Below, one piece after another: positions 11,612 through 22,865 of a DNA stretch of 64,000 bases. The notes beneath the pieces are model-generated. The model was not told the origin of the DNA, made no database searches, and was given only the letters and a program-made list of their open reading frames with translations. A program made the translations under genes and the position numbers. The stretch covers positions 84,368,217 to 84,432,216 of the forward strand of contig NC_072799.1 in NCBI RefSeq assembly GCF_028583425.1, read 5' to 3'. Positions within the stretch are counted from its first letter, which is position 1. Every line of letters starts with the position of its first letter. The DNA comes from Eublepharis macularius (Eukaryota > Chordata > Lepidosauria > Squamata > Eublepharidae).

Positions 11612-11769
11612 AGATCCAAAGGAGTTAGCCATGTTAGTCTGTAGTTGCAAAATAGTAAAGAGTCTAATAGCACCTTTAAGACTAACCATCTGATGAAGAG
11701 AGCTGTGGTTCTCAAAAACTTATGCTACAATAGTTGGTTAGTCTTAAAGGTGCTATTGGATCTTTACTA
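11612..11769. mobile_element. Foldback element, second Penelope-like family
   Basis: An exact 15-bp duplication, ATTTGTTATTTTATT, flanks it at 11597-11611 and 11770-11784. Arms AGCACCTTTAAGACTAACCA and TGGTTAGTCTTAAAGGTGCT are perfectly inverted. Between them is CTGATGAAGAGAGC..TTCTCAAAAACTTATGCTA, a hammerhead-like core with GAAA mutated to AAAA. Confidence 0.85.
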
Positions 11770-11911
11770 ATTTGTTATTTTATTGTTTTTGTTTGTATGG
11801 TGTTGTGGTTTTATATTTTATATACCTTATGGTATGTTTATTGGGAGTTGTACTGGGCTTTTTTGTGGAGGGAGACAATAGGAGTAACTTAACTGACAAG
11901 TTAATAAACTA

Positions 11912-11989
11912 ACAATGAAATCCTATGCAGAGTTATTCCAGATGAAACCCATGAAATCAATGGAGTAACTCTGCTTAGGATTTCACTGT
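11912..11989. mobile_element. Short palindromic MITE, relative of 11326-11414
   Basis: CAATGAAATCCTATGCAGAG and CTCTGCTTAGGATTTCACTG are inverted around a ~40-bp centre. Confidence 0.65.
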
Positions 11990-12344
11990 AAAGCTCCAAC
12001 CTTTGACTCTAAGGAAAAAGTATCTTTATTATATTTCCATTACCTATTACTGTAACACTTCAAAATTATAATAGGCTGAAAAATTAAATATTTGCCTTTT
12101 CTGACTCTTTGCTGAGGTCAGTAACAGTAATGGAGGTCAGTAATGGAGTCAGTAACAGTTGCTTTCCATGGAATTCTATTTCTGAGATTTGGAAGTGACT
12201 AATAATATTGATATATTGCAGTTCCAAAATAAACTGTTTAAGATGGCATGTTAAACAGTAGAAGCAAAACTTCTGCAAAATACAGAATCAGAATAATTTC
12301 TATTGCATGCTGACAAATGCCATCACAGTTAAGCAAATAAAATA

Positions 12345-12570
12345 CCTAATAGTAATTATGATAATTATGATGATGATAACAACTGTGCTTTTATATCACT
12401 CTTCTAGACAGATTAGTGCCTCATCCAGAGACCCAGAGCGGTGAACAAGTTAGTGTTATTATTATCCCCACAATACAGGTGGGGAGCTGGGGCTGAGAGT
12501 AGTGGCTTACCCAATGCCACCTACTGAGCTCATGGCGGTAGTGGGATTTGAACCAGTAGAGTGCTGAATA
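12345..12570 (-). mobile_element. tRNA-derived SINE, second family
   Basis: On the minus strand: CTACTGGTTCAAATCCCACT (B-box-like), TGGGTAAGCCACTACTCTCA, CCCCACCTGTATTGTGGGG and a tail rich in TTATCATCATCAT. Differs from the SINE at 40789-41030. Confidence 0.65.
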
Positions 12571-12720
12571 AGCAAAACATGTACAATAAATGATAAAGCT
12601 GAAATGTTACAAATAAAAGTACATTAAAACACTTTAGCACTTTCATTATACACAGCTGAAGGAGTCTCAACCACTAAGCACAGCTCGAGCCCAGGCTTGG
12701 ATCTGTCCTGAATAAGAAAT

Positions 12721-13609
12721 TTACAGATCCAAAACAGAAAGAAGGGTTAGTTTTTCCATCACAGGAGAAGAATCAATGTCTTTTAAGATTTCATCAAGGC
12801 ATTTATTTCTGGGCTCTGTATAAAAAGGGCAGAACAAAATATAGTGTGAAAGGTCTTTGAGGACTGAAGCGCCACAAATACAAAAACGGGCAGCAATCAA
12901 TATTTGTGTGTAACGGCCATCTAGAATGGCTGAGGGCATGGTTTGAAACTCCAGAGAAGTTAAAACCATTCTAAGGCTAGAAAAGGTGATTTTGGTCAAA
13001 TAAGATGCTCTGCCATAGTCCCTCTTTAAAAACTTGAACCAGGGAGAAAATTTAGAACAGAGAGTTGCACTTCTGTCCAATGCAGCATCCATCTTAAAGA
13101 TCCCATCTCGTATATTGAGACCAAGTAAGAGGACACCCTGAAAGTCATCCACCAGAGAGTAATGGCAGATGATATTGTTAAAATCAGATGTGCAAACAGC
13201 ATCTGAATGCTCCAGTACATTGCTTTGCCTTACGAGCAGACTAGTGGAATGATTCTTTTGTTTTCTCCAGAATCTAAATAAGGCCAAGTTCAAACGGATT
13301 CCGATAGAAGATATCCAGCCTGCACTAAAGCCACTGGAGTGCCACAAGGCAAAGCTAGAATTCTCTTTTAAAGGAAATTTTGGATTGGTTCCAGGGTTGA
13401 GATCAGACATTCATTCCAACCTCCTATCTCTGCACCATACAGAAGCTTCAGGATGGCCTTACACCAAAACAGTTGCAAGGCTGGCTAAACCAAAACTCCT
13501 TTTGAGGTGTAAAATTTAAAGATAGCCACAGTAATCCTTATTTCTGCCAAGTGGGCTTTCCATGAGAGGATTTCACTGAATGTCACCCCAAGATACTTAA
13601 AGGTTCTGC
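12721..13609 (-). pseudogene. Non-LTR retrotransposon C-terminal part (older copy, 3' segment)
   Basis: Read from 13609 down to 12721. It begins with IEQCRTFKYLGVTFSE, the connection downstream of a reverse transcriptase, and ends in a C-terminal region with RFCICGA..LSHYILFCPFYTEPRNKCL, a Cys-rich motif seen at the end of several LINE clades. It continues the segment at 15083-15657, from which it is separated by a younger insertion. The clade is not certain; it is not CR1, and the I/R1/Vingi group is possible. Broken by frameshifts and not functional. Confidence 0.75.
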
Positions 13610-13620
13610 ATTGTTCAATG

Positions 13621-14930
13621 GCCCCTCCACTCTTTAATCTATTCATAAATGATACTGTCACGAAACTATCTGGACCAGAATTTGTTATGTTGATCTTAGG
13701 CCACCGGAAAGTGTCAGTATGGTTATACGCTGATGGTATGGTCCTAATTTCTCTCATTAGAATTGGATTAAAGAGACTGTTAGACCATCTGGGTGAATAC
13801 TGTAAAGAGGAACAATTAACAATTAATAACACAAAAACAAAAACAATGGTATTTAGTGAGACACCAAAAAAGTATCATTGGAGTATACAAGACACTCCAA
13901 TTGAACAGTGTAGGACCTACAAGTATCTAGGTCTAACTTTTAGTGAAACCCTGAAATGGGATGCCCATATAAAGCTTATAAAAGCCACAGCACTCAAGAC
14001 AATAGGAGCAATAATGAGATTCTACTACTCTAGGGGTGGTTTCTTGATAGCACCAGCCATAAAGCTTTTTGTTTCTAAAGTCATTACTCATTTACTGTAT
14101 GGAATTGAGATCTGGGGGTGGAAGGAACCAACACTTAGCAACTTGGAAATAATTCAAAAAAATTTCATGAGACGTGTTCTAGCCCTGCCAAAAGGGACAC
14201 CAGCTGCCTTGCTACGGGCAGAACTCGGTCTCCCCTCAATCAGAGCACGTGCCCATTTAGCGATTCTCAAATTGCAGAAAAAATACCAACTAACTGACCC
14301 TGGTTCCTTCAGTAATTTGAGTTATTTGAGCTATCACCAGCTGCAAAACAAGGATAAAACCCGGTCGGCCTTCCTTAATGGCTTTGCATCTCAATATACC
14401 ATCCCAGATGAATTACTCCAACCTTCAGAAAACAATGTTGACTTAAGGGAATGGGTATACAAAGAGGATGCCCTAATTGACAATTTTTTAATCAGTAAAA
14501 CAAAATTTGTTCCATGGTATAAAACCATCAAAAAAGACCATGTTAGAGCACGTTATCTGACTGATATCACAGTCTGTAAGCTTATGCTTCCAGTCTATGC
14601 CAACTGAGATGCTACTCGGGCAATTCCAAAAACCCCTCATCGATCAGCATCTCTGTGGAACCTCAATTGAGGACTTACCACACTATGTTTTAAACTGTCC
14701 CTTATACCAGGAACCAAAGGAAAATTTCTTGTGAATATTTTATCTGGCCTCCATCTTCTGTCTGACTTTGATAAACTAAAATTTATACTTTCAGATACAG
14801 ACCCTTTTATTTCGAATAGGATGGCCCTCTATGCCCTGGCTGCTAGGAAAATAAGGGCAAATGTGGTAACCAGGAGAGTAAACACCTGATATAGATTGTT
14901 GTCTTATAAGCAGCTAGAAACCATTTGGTT
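13621..14930 (+). pseudogene. Non-LTR reverse transcriptase, 5'-truncated and frameshifted
   Basis: Open to 14607, then shifted; homology continues to about 14740 (a CGTSIEDLPHYVLNCPLY-like Cys/His segment in another frame). The catalytic box reads YADGMVLIS where the family has YADDMVLVS (compare the copy at 15200), so one catalytic aspartate is lost. IEQCRTYKYLGLTFSETLKW and FYYSRGGFLIAPA follow. No endonuclease is present. Confidence 0.8.
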
Positions 14931-15071
14931 TTAATGTTGTTTAATGTTTATATTTTAGGTAAAATGCATTTTACAGTAATTTTATTTATATGCATGTAAT
15001 TATATTTGTATTCTTGTATTTTTTTGTTTTTGAATGAACGATTTTGGATTGTGAAGGCCTATGGCCTTCGT
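13621..15071 (+). mobile_element. Younger non-LTR copy inserted into its own family
   Basis: Starts in mid reverse transcriptase (PPLFNLFINDTVTKL) and runs through the C-terminus to a 3' end near ..GGCCTATGGCCTTCGT. ATTGTTCAATG is repeated exactly at 13610-13620 and 15072-15082, giving an 11-bp target duplication. Removing the insert joins the two halves of the older minus-strand copy at the conserved IEQ codons. Confidence 0.88.
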
Positions 15072-15082
15072 ATTGTTCAATG

Positions 15083-15657
15083 GGACTTCCATCTATTGAC
15101 CATTTTAATCTTTGTGGTCTCTTCCCAAATATCATTACTTTGATCTTGGCAACGTTGTTGTTTAAGGCCTTGACCTTACAGAAATTGCCCAGTTTGTTCA
15201 GTAACCTCCTTAAACCAATACAAGTTAAGGACACCAGCACCATGTCATCTGCGTATGGGAGAATTGATACTTTCCAACCCTCCAAAGATGGTGGAATGAA
15301 CTCTGGCCTGACAGACTTGGAACTATGTCATTTAAATACAGATTGAAGAGCAAAGGGACCAAAATGCACCCTTGTTGGACTCCCCAAGTAATCAGAATCT
15401 TGTCTGTTAAAGAGCCTGTGGGGCATACCTTAACTCTAGCAGATATCTTGGAACAAAATTCCTGAATCAGGAACAATAGGTAATTATCAATATTAGTGCC
15501 TGCTAGTTTTGCCCACAGTTGGATCTACTGAGTCAAAGGAAGCAGTCCTTTGCAAACATGGCCTTGGTGGGGCTGTTAATACTCTGTTGAGTCAAGTGGT
15601 AAAGAATCAGGCAGCGATCAATAGTGCCTGCCTACCCCCTTTCTTTTACAAAATCAT
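15083..15657 (-). pseudogene. Non-LTR reverse transcriptase (older copy, 5' segment)
   Basis: Read on the minus strand: FDSVD near 15520, WGVQQGCILVPLLFNLYLND, then in another frame ILPYADDMVLVSLTCIGLRRLL and IFGKRPQRLKWSIDGSPIEQ, where it is cut by the insertion at 13621-15071. At least one frameshift separates the QQGC and YADD parts. The upstream end is lost at or beyond the solo LTR. Confidence 0.75.
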
Positions 15658-15662
15658 CTACC

Positions 15663-16059
15663 TGTCTGGCCTGGCTAGGGGATTCTTTCAGACTCTCCAC
15701 TTCATCAAACATGGTTGTATGAGTTAAAGGTCTTTATTAGATATCCCAGAAGTGCACTGGTACATAGTGATTGCCTGGAATGCAGAGGCAAAGTCTTCCC
15801 CAAGAGGTTATACCCCCAGTCCCCTCCCCCAGTCCAAACAAGTCAGTTGAAGTCCGCAAAAGTCCTGAAAAAGATACAGAGCTGAATTTCTCAAGGTTGG
15901 TTCCCACACATTCCCAGTTGTACTGTTAAGACTTCTTAGCAAAGCGTAGCCAAGATACAGTGAAGGAAGAAAGCTACACTACAAGAAGAAAGCCCATCCC
16001 CCCCCCTAGTAGATATGCATTCACAGTTATTGCAGGAAGTGTGGCTTGCCTGCCTGACA
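15663..16059 (-). mobile_element. Solo LTR (Ty3/gypsy-like)
   Basis: Ends TGTCTGG..CTGACA, with the same 5-bp flank CTACC at 15658-15662 and 16060-16064. An AATAAA signal is read on the minus strand near 15735 (CTAATAAAGACC), so the LTR is probably in minus orientation. No internal region is present. Confidence 0.8.
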
Positions 16060-17089
16060 CTACCAACATTTTGATTACATACAAAAATGCCTTACATCCT
16101 TACCAGGGTCATTTGAGATATACATTCTGTACATCTAAAATAAGCATTCAAAAGTAGGAGTTTGCATGCCTGAGTAACTGCAAAAAAGACTATTGTTAAA
16201 GTTGGTATTTTGTTCATGATGTATTTCTAGTCATGTGTGAAACTTAGTAGGTTTGTTGACAAACACTTTTATAGTTGAAGAATAAAAGCCTTGCTAATAA
16301 TTTGTGTTGAAATACTAATAGCAATTTGTCGCTTAGGACTAAAGCGGGAGCAGACAACTTCTGTATTCTTGGGGGCCATACTCTTCTCCAGTGGTTTCTG
16401 ACCAATCATGTATAGCGGAAAGCAATAATGCTATCTGAGCATTTGACCCTAGTCACTTTATTGCAATACTCAGAGAAATTTTGCTAGAGATGCAGCTCAA
16501 ATAGCTAATCGAAACAGCAGTCAATTTGTGTAGCACTCGGGTGTGACTTCCAGTTTGTATCCTCAGATGAATTTCCGTGCAACAATGGGGCTAAATGGGT
16601 TTATTGGCATGAAGAGAATGGATGTTAGGCATGTTTTGGAATGGAAACTTACTGGAGAGGGTTGTTTTTGCTTTGCTGTGCTTAACAAAATTAATGGGAG
16701 TATTGGAAAATGAAATAGGTCTCCTTTGTTTTTTTTGTTTTTTTCAAAGGCGGACTACAGTAACCACAAGTCAGTCTGGCAATTCTTAGCTTGCAAGTGG
16801 ATAGTTTTCTCACCAGAAGGAAGAACGGATCTGGAAATATGTTTACTTCTGTTTTCAATAGTTTAATCTCTTCTTCACATATGAACAAACTTGAAATGTC
16901 AGATGAATGGCAATATGTGCACATGTTCATTAATGGGTCATATTACTTTCCTGGAAGACCTCTTTAGAAGTCTCCATTTAAGTATATACCTGATGCTTCC
17001 AACTTGTCCCATCACACAATTCACAGTGAAGAGTGACCACAATAGTTTGGTTCCACTACAGTGGCCAGTTAAAACTATAACATTCATTC

Positions 17090-17865
17090 ATTCATTCATT
17101 CGATTTTTAGCCCACACTCTCCATGGACGGGTTCAGGGTGGAGTACAATAAAATGCTCAGTAACATTTAAAAACATATAAATAAATTTAAAAATCCAAAA
17201 ACATCAATACACAGAGCAGCAACTCAAAATGGGCCCCTCCAATTTCCCCAATCACAAGGAGGTGGGTGGGGGTCACAGTTAATAATATTCTAGTGACTGC
17301 GTTCATGGGGGTGGTGATGATTTCATGCCCCCCCCAGCAGGAGACCGGTAGGGATGCTCCTAAAACAATCAAAGGCTGGCCTCAGCAGTGTGCCTGGTGG
17401 AACAGCTTCATCTTACAGGCTCGTCAAAAAGATATAAGGTCTTGGCGTGCCCGGTTGTCTTCCAACTGAGAGTTCCACCAGGTTGGGGACAGGACTGAAA
17501 ATGCTCGGGCCCTGGTTGAAGCCAGCCGGGCTTCCCTGGGGCCAAGGACCACCAGTAAGTTCCTATTTGCCGATCTTAATGCTCTCCAGGGTACCTACAG
17601 GGAGAGACAGTCCTGCAGATATGCTGGTCCCAGTCCATTGAGGGCCTTAAAGGTTAAGACCAAAACCTTGAACCTGATCTGCAACTCCATGGAGAGCCAG
17701 TGCAGCTGCTGCAGGATTGGAGTAATATGTGCCCTGTATGGTGTACCCATCAGGACATGTGCAGCAGTGTTCTGGATCCACTGTAATTTCAGGATCAAGC
17801 TCAAGGGAAGGCCTGCATAAAGCGAGTTACAGTAGTCTATTCTGGAGGTGACCAGAATAGACTAC
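17090..17865 (-). mobile_element. L2 LINE 3' part
   Basis: The minus frame at 17595-17804 reads KLQWIQNTAAHVLMG..HITPILQQLHWLS..FKVLVLTFKALNGLGPAYLQD, the usual C-terminal block of L2-clade reverse transcriptases. The sequence then runs into a 3' region ending at an AATGAATG-type tail near 17080-17100. Frameshifted. Confidence 0.8.
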
Positions 17866-18035
17866 TATTAGATGTGTGCAAAATGAAACAAACCCGAAAT
17901 ACACCTGGAATTTTCATTGTGTTTTTCATTGTGTTAAAGCAACTTCCAGAACAGTGCACCTAATTCTGGAAAAGAAGCTGTAATGAGTCCCCTTCCACCA
18001 AAAAGTTTGCGTGTTTCATGCTGGTTCTTAAGACA

Positions 18036-18915
18036 TAGGTCAAATCCACATTCACCTATTACCCGCATGTTTATCGGATATCTTCCGTTTGCCTCCAATC
18101 CGCGCTTTTTTCCTCTTCGTTCACATTCCTGCTTCCAATCCGTCTTTCTCGTGCGTCCCTCCGGTCACACGGCCGCTCGAAAACCGCTTTTTTGGGTGGG
18201 ACCTTTTTTTGCCGCCCATTTTTTTTATTTTTTTGAGCGCACTTTTTCGTTATTTCGATCTTGCCTTATAAAGAAACATCATTGAAGATAATGATGCCTC
18301 TCTTTCCCCCACTGACAGCACTGATGACTCTCTCCCATTTCTTTTTTGGAAATTTAGAAGCATGTGGGAAGTTTTCGTGGGCATTTCCTATGCAGGACAG
18401 TTCAGTGCCTGAATTTTACTGAAGTTTCACTTCCTTGGAGTGTCATTATTTCGATATTTCGTAATTTCGATATTACAGTAATATAAAATAAAAAAAATAA
18501 AAAACAGTTAAAAAGGAAGTTTCGCGAGTCCGTTCTGAGGATGGATTCACCCCAAAATGATTTTTCAAACTACCAGATTTGATTCAGAAACAGCATAATC
18601 AATAAATCCACTGCTATGAAGTCAAAAACAGTCTTTTGCAGACTACGGAGCACTTGCAAGTTGAATCAGCCAATAGGAACTCCTGAAACAGCCGGAGAGA
18701 CAGGAAGGGGGGTGGTTTTTAAAAAACCCGTGTAAATTGCGCATTGGCCCGTTCACAGCCACCGTGAAACTCCCGTTGAAAACCTGTGACCACATATTTG
18801 GGAGAAATGCAAATGAAATGCGTCTGTTTAATGAGGTAATGTGACCGGCACTCGGGATTGCATGGGGAATGCGGGGAACATGCGACTTAGAATGAGTAAT
18901 GTGGATTTGCCCACA
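18036..18915. mobile_element. DNA-transposon-like element with short inverted ends
   Basis: Left GGTCAAATCCACATTCACC with ATTACCCGCATG and right CATGCGACTT..GTAATGTGGATTTGCCC are inverted. The interior has TTATTTCGAT and TTTCGTAATTTCG words. No transposase frame was found and target duplication is unclear. Confidence 0.5.
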
Positions 18916-19600
18916 GTGGCAGCGAAAGTGGGCAGGCACTGGGCCAGCAGCAGCTTCTTGTTTTCCTCAACTGCAGGTCTACCAAACAATCAAATTCCAA
19001 GGGGAGAAATTGAGCCCTTAGCACTATACCAATTAACTCCATTGGCAGGAAGGGGAACATACGCAGTGTACATGAGCACACTTTTGTTCAGCACTTCTCA
19101 CTCAATGTAACTGTCTTCCTGCCAACAGCATCATCAAAAGTGGAGGAGCCTCAATCCCTTCCACTGTACTCACTAGCTTCAGAAATATTCCTTCAATTTA
19201 ACTCTATTAAAGAACAGGGGCAAAGGTGCACTTTTTTTTGCAGCTACCCTGCAATGGCATTATCTCCCAATCAGGATTTGATGGAGCACTGCCACTGCCT
19301 GACCTTTTCCTATATATCGGCTCTGGAAGCATTCCTATATTGTAACTCCATGGAGGGAATGTACTTCTTTTTTTTTTTAATTCTGTGGAAGGAAAGTGTG
19401 TCTTGGTTTTATTTTTGGTGCTACCTGGGTGGTCATATTCTCCCTGTCAATGGAATCATAGGAGCATAATTCCCCCCTCCCATCTATCGGATTCAGAATC
19501 CAGGGATAAATAAAAGCAGGATTTTTATTTAATGCCATCACTGCTCTGCATTGGTTGGAGTGCTCTCCTGCTTGGGTGCCACAACACCACAGCAATACCA

Positions 19601-20270
19601 CTACTGCTTTGCCAACCAGTTTCCTGCCGTAGTGTGCACCCACTGACACTCACCTTCTTCGGGCTCCATTGTGTTGTATTGGTACTTCAGGGGAAATTTG
19701 ATGGATAGATGGTTTAGAAGGGAGGACTGTGTTCTCTGAGATTTTGGTGCCATTTTGCAAAAACAGTTGCCCCAGAGCCTTGCCCTCTCCCCTTTGAAAA
19801 GAACAGCATGTCTGCGCCTGCACAACTTTGGTACTGTTGAAGGATAAAAGTACTTCGGCAGTTGCATCGGGAAGGCAATACCTAAGTAAAGAGTTGAACA
19901 GCCCCTCCGTGCCCTAACAGACATACTAGTAATGTCCAACTTCCTGACACGCGTTTTTATTTGCCTAATTATATCTTCGGTCTCTGTAGTCTTGACCATA
20001 TTGTTTATTATTCCTAGGTATTTCCTTTCACAATAGTTGATCTCGTTGACTATTATATTTATCTGCCTGGATGGGTCCAAGTAAAGTGGGCCCTCTCTTG
20101 GATTTTAAAACCTTTAATTTAAAAAGAAATGCTTTTATCCGTGCCTTAGCTTCCATCAATATTTCGCCTAATTCAGCTCTCAGAGCTACTCCCAAAACAC
20201 ATCTTGGCGTAGGTGTGAGAAAGTTGGTATTAAATAGCCAGTCCTACATGCCTCTGGTTGACTGAGTAAC
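19601..20270 (-). other. Possible decayed LINE-derived sequence
   Basis: The minus frame at 19601-20080 is 159 codons long and includes CERKYLGIINNMVKTTETEDIIRQIKTR, which is reminiscent of the segment after the catalytic core in reverse transcriptases. No catalytic motif is visible, so I do not assign a family. Confidence 0.3.
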
Positions 20271-20284
20271 CATCATGCTATCTC

Positions 20285-20515
20285 ACTCGCTTGCCAACTC
20301 TGGGTTATGAAATTCCTGGAGATTTTAGGGGTGGAGCCTGGAAAGGGTGCAGTTTGTTGAGGGGAGGGTCCTCAGCAGGGTATAGTGCCATAGAGTCCCC
20401 TCTCCAAAGCTACCATTTTCTCAAGGGAACTGATTTCTGTTGTCTGGAGATCAGTTGAAATTCTGGGAGCTCTTCAGCCACCACCTGGAGCCTAACAACC
20501 CTATGCCCACCCAAT
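20285..20515. mobile_element. hAT-like MITE, TGCCAACTC/CAACCC family
   Basis: TTGCCAACTCTGGGTTATGA.., ATTCCTGGAGATTT.., CCATAGAGTCCCCTCTCCAA, TGTCTGGAGATCAGTTG and ..CTAACAACCCTA are the blocks of a dispersed reptilian repeat. The element at 46152-46354 carries the same blocks inverted. Confidence 0.6.
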
Positions 20516-21068
20516 AGTCTGATGCCTTCCTTTTTCAAAATGGAGGATGTGCCAAAAATAGCTTCTATTGAATACGGGAACTGATCATTTGGATTGGAAA
20601 TCTTCCTCTGGCAAGCCCTGCCTTTCAATTTCACCTTTAATGATGTGAATACATTGCAGCTAGTATTTAAATAATCATACCCTCCAGTCCTGCTAGTGCT
20701 AATAACAGTCTGTTTAGAAAAGCACAAAGGTTAAATTCGCTGTGATCTTTTGCTGAGTTCTGAATAATGGTGGCGTGCCTGTTGTAATTCATGCTATTCA
20801 TGATCTTCAGTAAACAAATGTTATTAAATCAGTTGTTCGCACACACAAAATACATTAGCTAGAAAATCCATAGAAAACACGCCAGGCATATCAATGCACT
20901 CCAAAGGAAATGCTTTGAAATATGCAGATATGAAGCAGGACACGGTTACCTCATACATTATTTAAGATTTCAAGCAGAGGAGATATTTAGTGTTTTAATG
21001 AATAGAACCCTGTGTCTCAGAATGAAATATGCCAGGTGAATATTTTAATTAGCGTATAGTAGTAGCTA

Positions 21069-22100
21069 GTGGTGTGCACTGAGACAATTTCTGTTTCAGT
21101 TTTGGGTCTGAGGGGTACCGGAATAATTCTGTTCCATTGCTGTTTGTTCCAGCAGGAGTGCTGCTGGCTCGGATCTGTTTGGGTTTTTATTTTTCATGAG
21201 TGTTGAGACCATTGCGCATGCTCAAGGTGGACATTAGTCACACATGCACAACCTCTAAACCATCAATCCACCATGTTTGAGAGCCTGCAACAACAGGGTT
21301 CCGTGATTAGGAATCCTGAGGAATGTTTGGAGAAGGCACGCGTTAAAGTGAGTGTCGGGCATCCGCGCATGTGCAAACTGTTCTATTGGGGTGGGGAAGC
21401 CGCTTTGGAATTACGGTATTTTTACTCGCTTTGGTATGCTCTGTAAATATACGGAGCATACCTACGTGAGAGGGAGCAACTCCCCCACCTTACCTGGCCA
21501 TCAGGGAGGGTGATCAGCTGGGCAGTGGGCTGCTGCCGTGCCGTGGTGGTGGCGGGCCATGGTGGCAGTGACAGCGCAGCAGCAGCAAGTCGGCTGCGAT
21601 GGCCTGGAGCTGGCTCCACCTCCGCCGCTGCTCTGTGGCCCTGCAGGGCAGCGGGGAGGGCTGGAGCTGCATCTTCTGGCCCTTCCTGCCCCTCAAATTG
21701 CCACCATGGCAACCATTTGAGGGGCAGGAAGGGCTTTCTCTGCTTCCACCGCTGCTCCATGGCTCCGCAGGGTGGCGGGGAGGGCCAGAGCCACCGCTGC
21801 CACCGACTGCAAGGTAAATGGGGGTGGGGGTGGAGGGTGGGGGGCTCGGGTTGGGGTGGGTTAATATTTAAAGGGCCCCGCTGCTGCTTGCAAGCAGCAG
21901 TGGGGCCCTTTAAACTCAGCCCCGAAGCTTTCTGAAGTATTATGAATGCTTCAGAAAGCTTTGATTCGGGATTTATGAATCTGGCCCTGATTAGGATATC
22001 CTGAATCATTACGGATCGGGTCTGATTCAGGTAAAATACCCAAATCAGAAACCTGAATTTTACCCGAATCGGAAACCTGAAGCGCACATCCGTATATCTG
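21069..22100. repeat. GC-rich element with GTGTGCAC-type ends
   Basis: The left end TAGTGGTGTGCACTGAG and right end AAGCGCACATCCGTA are roughly inverted. The outer left part is shared with 1340-1720. The middle (21500-21800) is strongly GC-rich and yields several overlapping open frames, all probably non-coding. A palindromic pair GGGCCCCGCTGCTGCTTGCAAG / AGCAGTGGGGCCC lies at about 21875-21910. Confidence 0.5.
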
Positions 22101-22865
22101 AGGAAATTCTGTTTGGGGTCATATGATGACTGTTATGGAGAGTTGTACCAAGGCCAAAGTACTGTGTTTGGAGAACAGCAGATATGCATACACCCAAGAG
22201 TTGTAGAAGCTCAGTGGAATCCTTGACCACAACATGTAGCAGATGGGGAAACAGGTGTAGTGATATGCTCTCATGACATAACAGAGCTAATCAGCTCTAA
22301 TGTTAAAAACCGAGGTATTTCTCTGCTGATATCAGTGGACAGAAGCCACTTTATGATCATAGCTTAACAAAGCCTTTCTGTTTATTAGAAACTAGAAACA
22401 ATAACTGTTGTGTGAAAAAGAACAACAGGTTGCAGAAAACTGATTCAGTGGGCCCCCTCCTGGCAGCAAGCAAGGCCAAAGCGAGAGGGTGCTGAGGGGA
22501 GGTGCAGGGAAGAGTGCTTAGCCTGTCGATTCAGCAGGCCCCCTCCCAACGGCAAATGGGTGCTTTGCAGTGACCTCCCATCTGAGAAATGTTATATGTC
22601 TTGCCCTGAGGCACTGTAAGAACTTGTAACTTAAAGGCTGCTGCTGCTGCACACAGAATTGAAGTACCAGGTAGGCCTAGTTACCTCTGCTATCCTCTGT
22701 GGCCAAGGAAAGGACTCAGACTTCTCCTACCTGAAACTTGTGATATTGGAAAGACTTCTATTATATACAGTTGTAAATTAGCAACTTTAAACTACCTTGG
22801 ATCCTGCTTTGAGGTAGAAAGGCAGAGTAGAAGCGTCCTATTACCTGGTTTCCTTCTTTGATCGA

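Noticed and set aside
13618..14607. Intact reverse transcriptase gene
   Set aside because: It is 5'-truncated, has YADG instead of YADD and is frameshifted near its end.
21422..22087. 221-codon minus-strand frame and overlapping plus frames
   Set aside because: GC-rich repeat with low stop frequency; Pro/Ala/Arg-rich low-complexity product and no domain.
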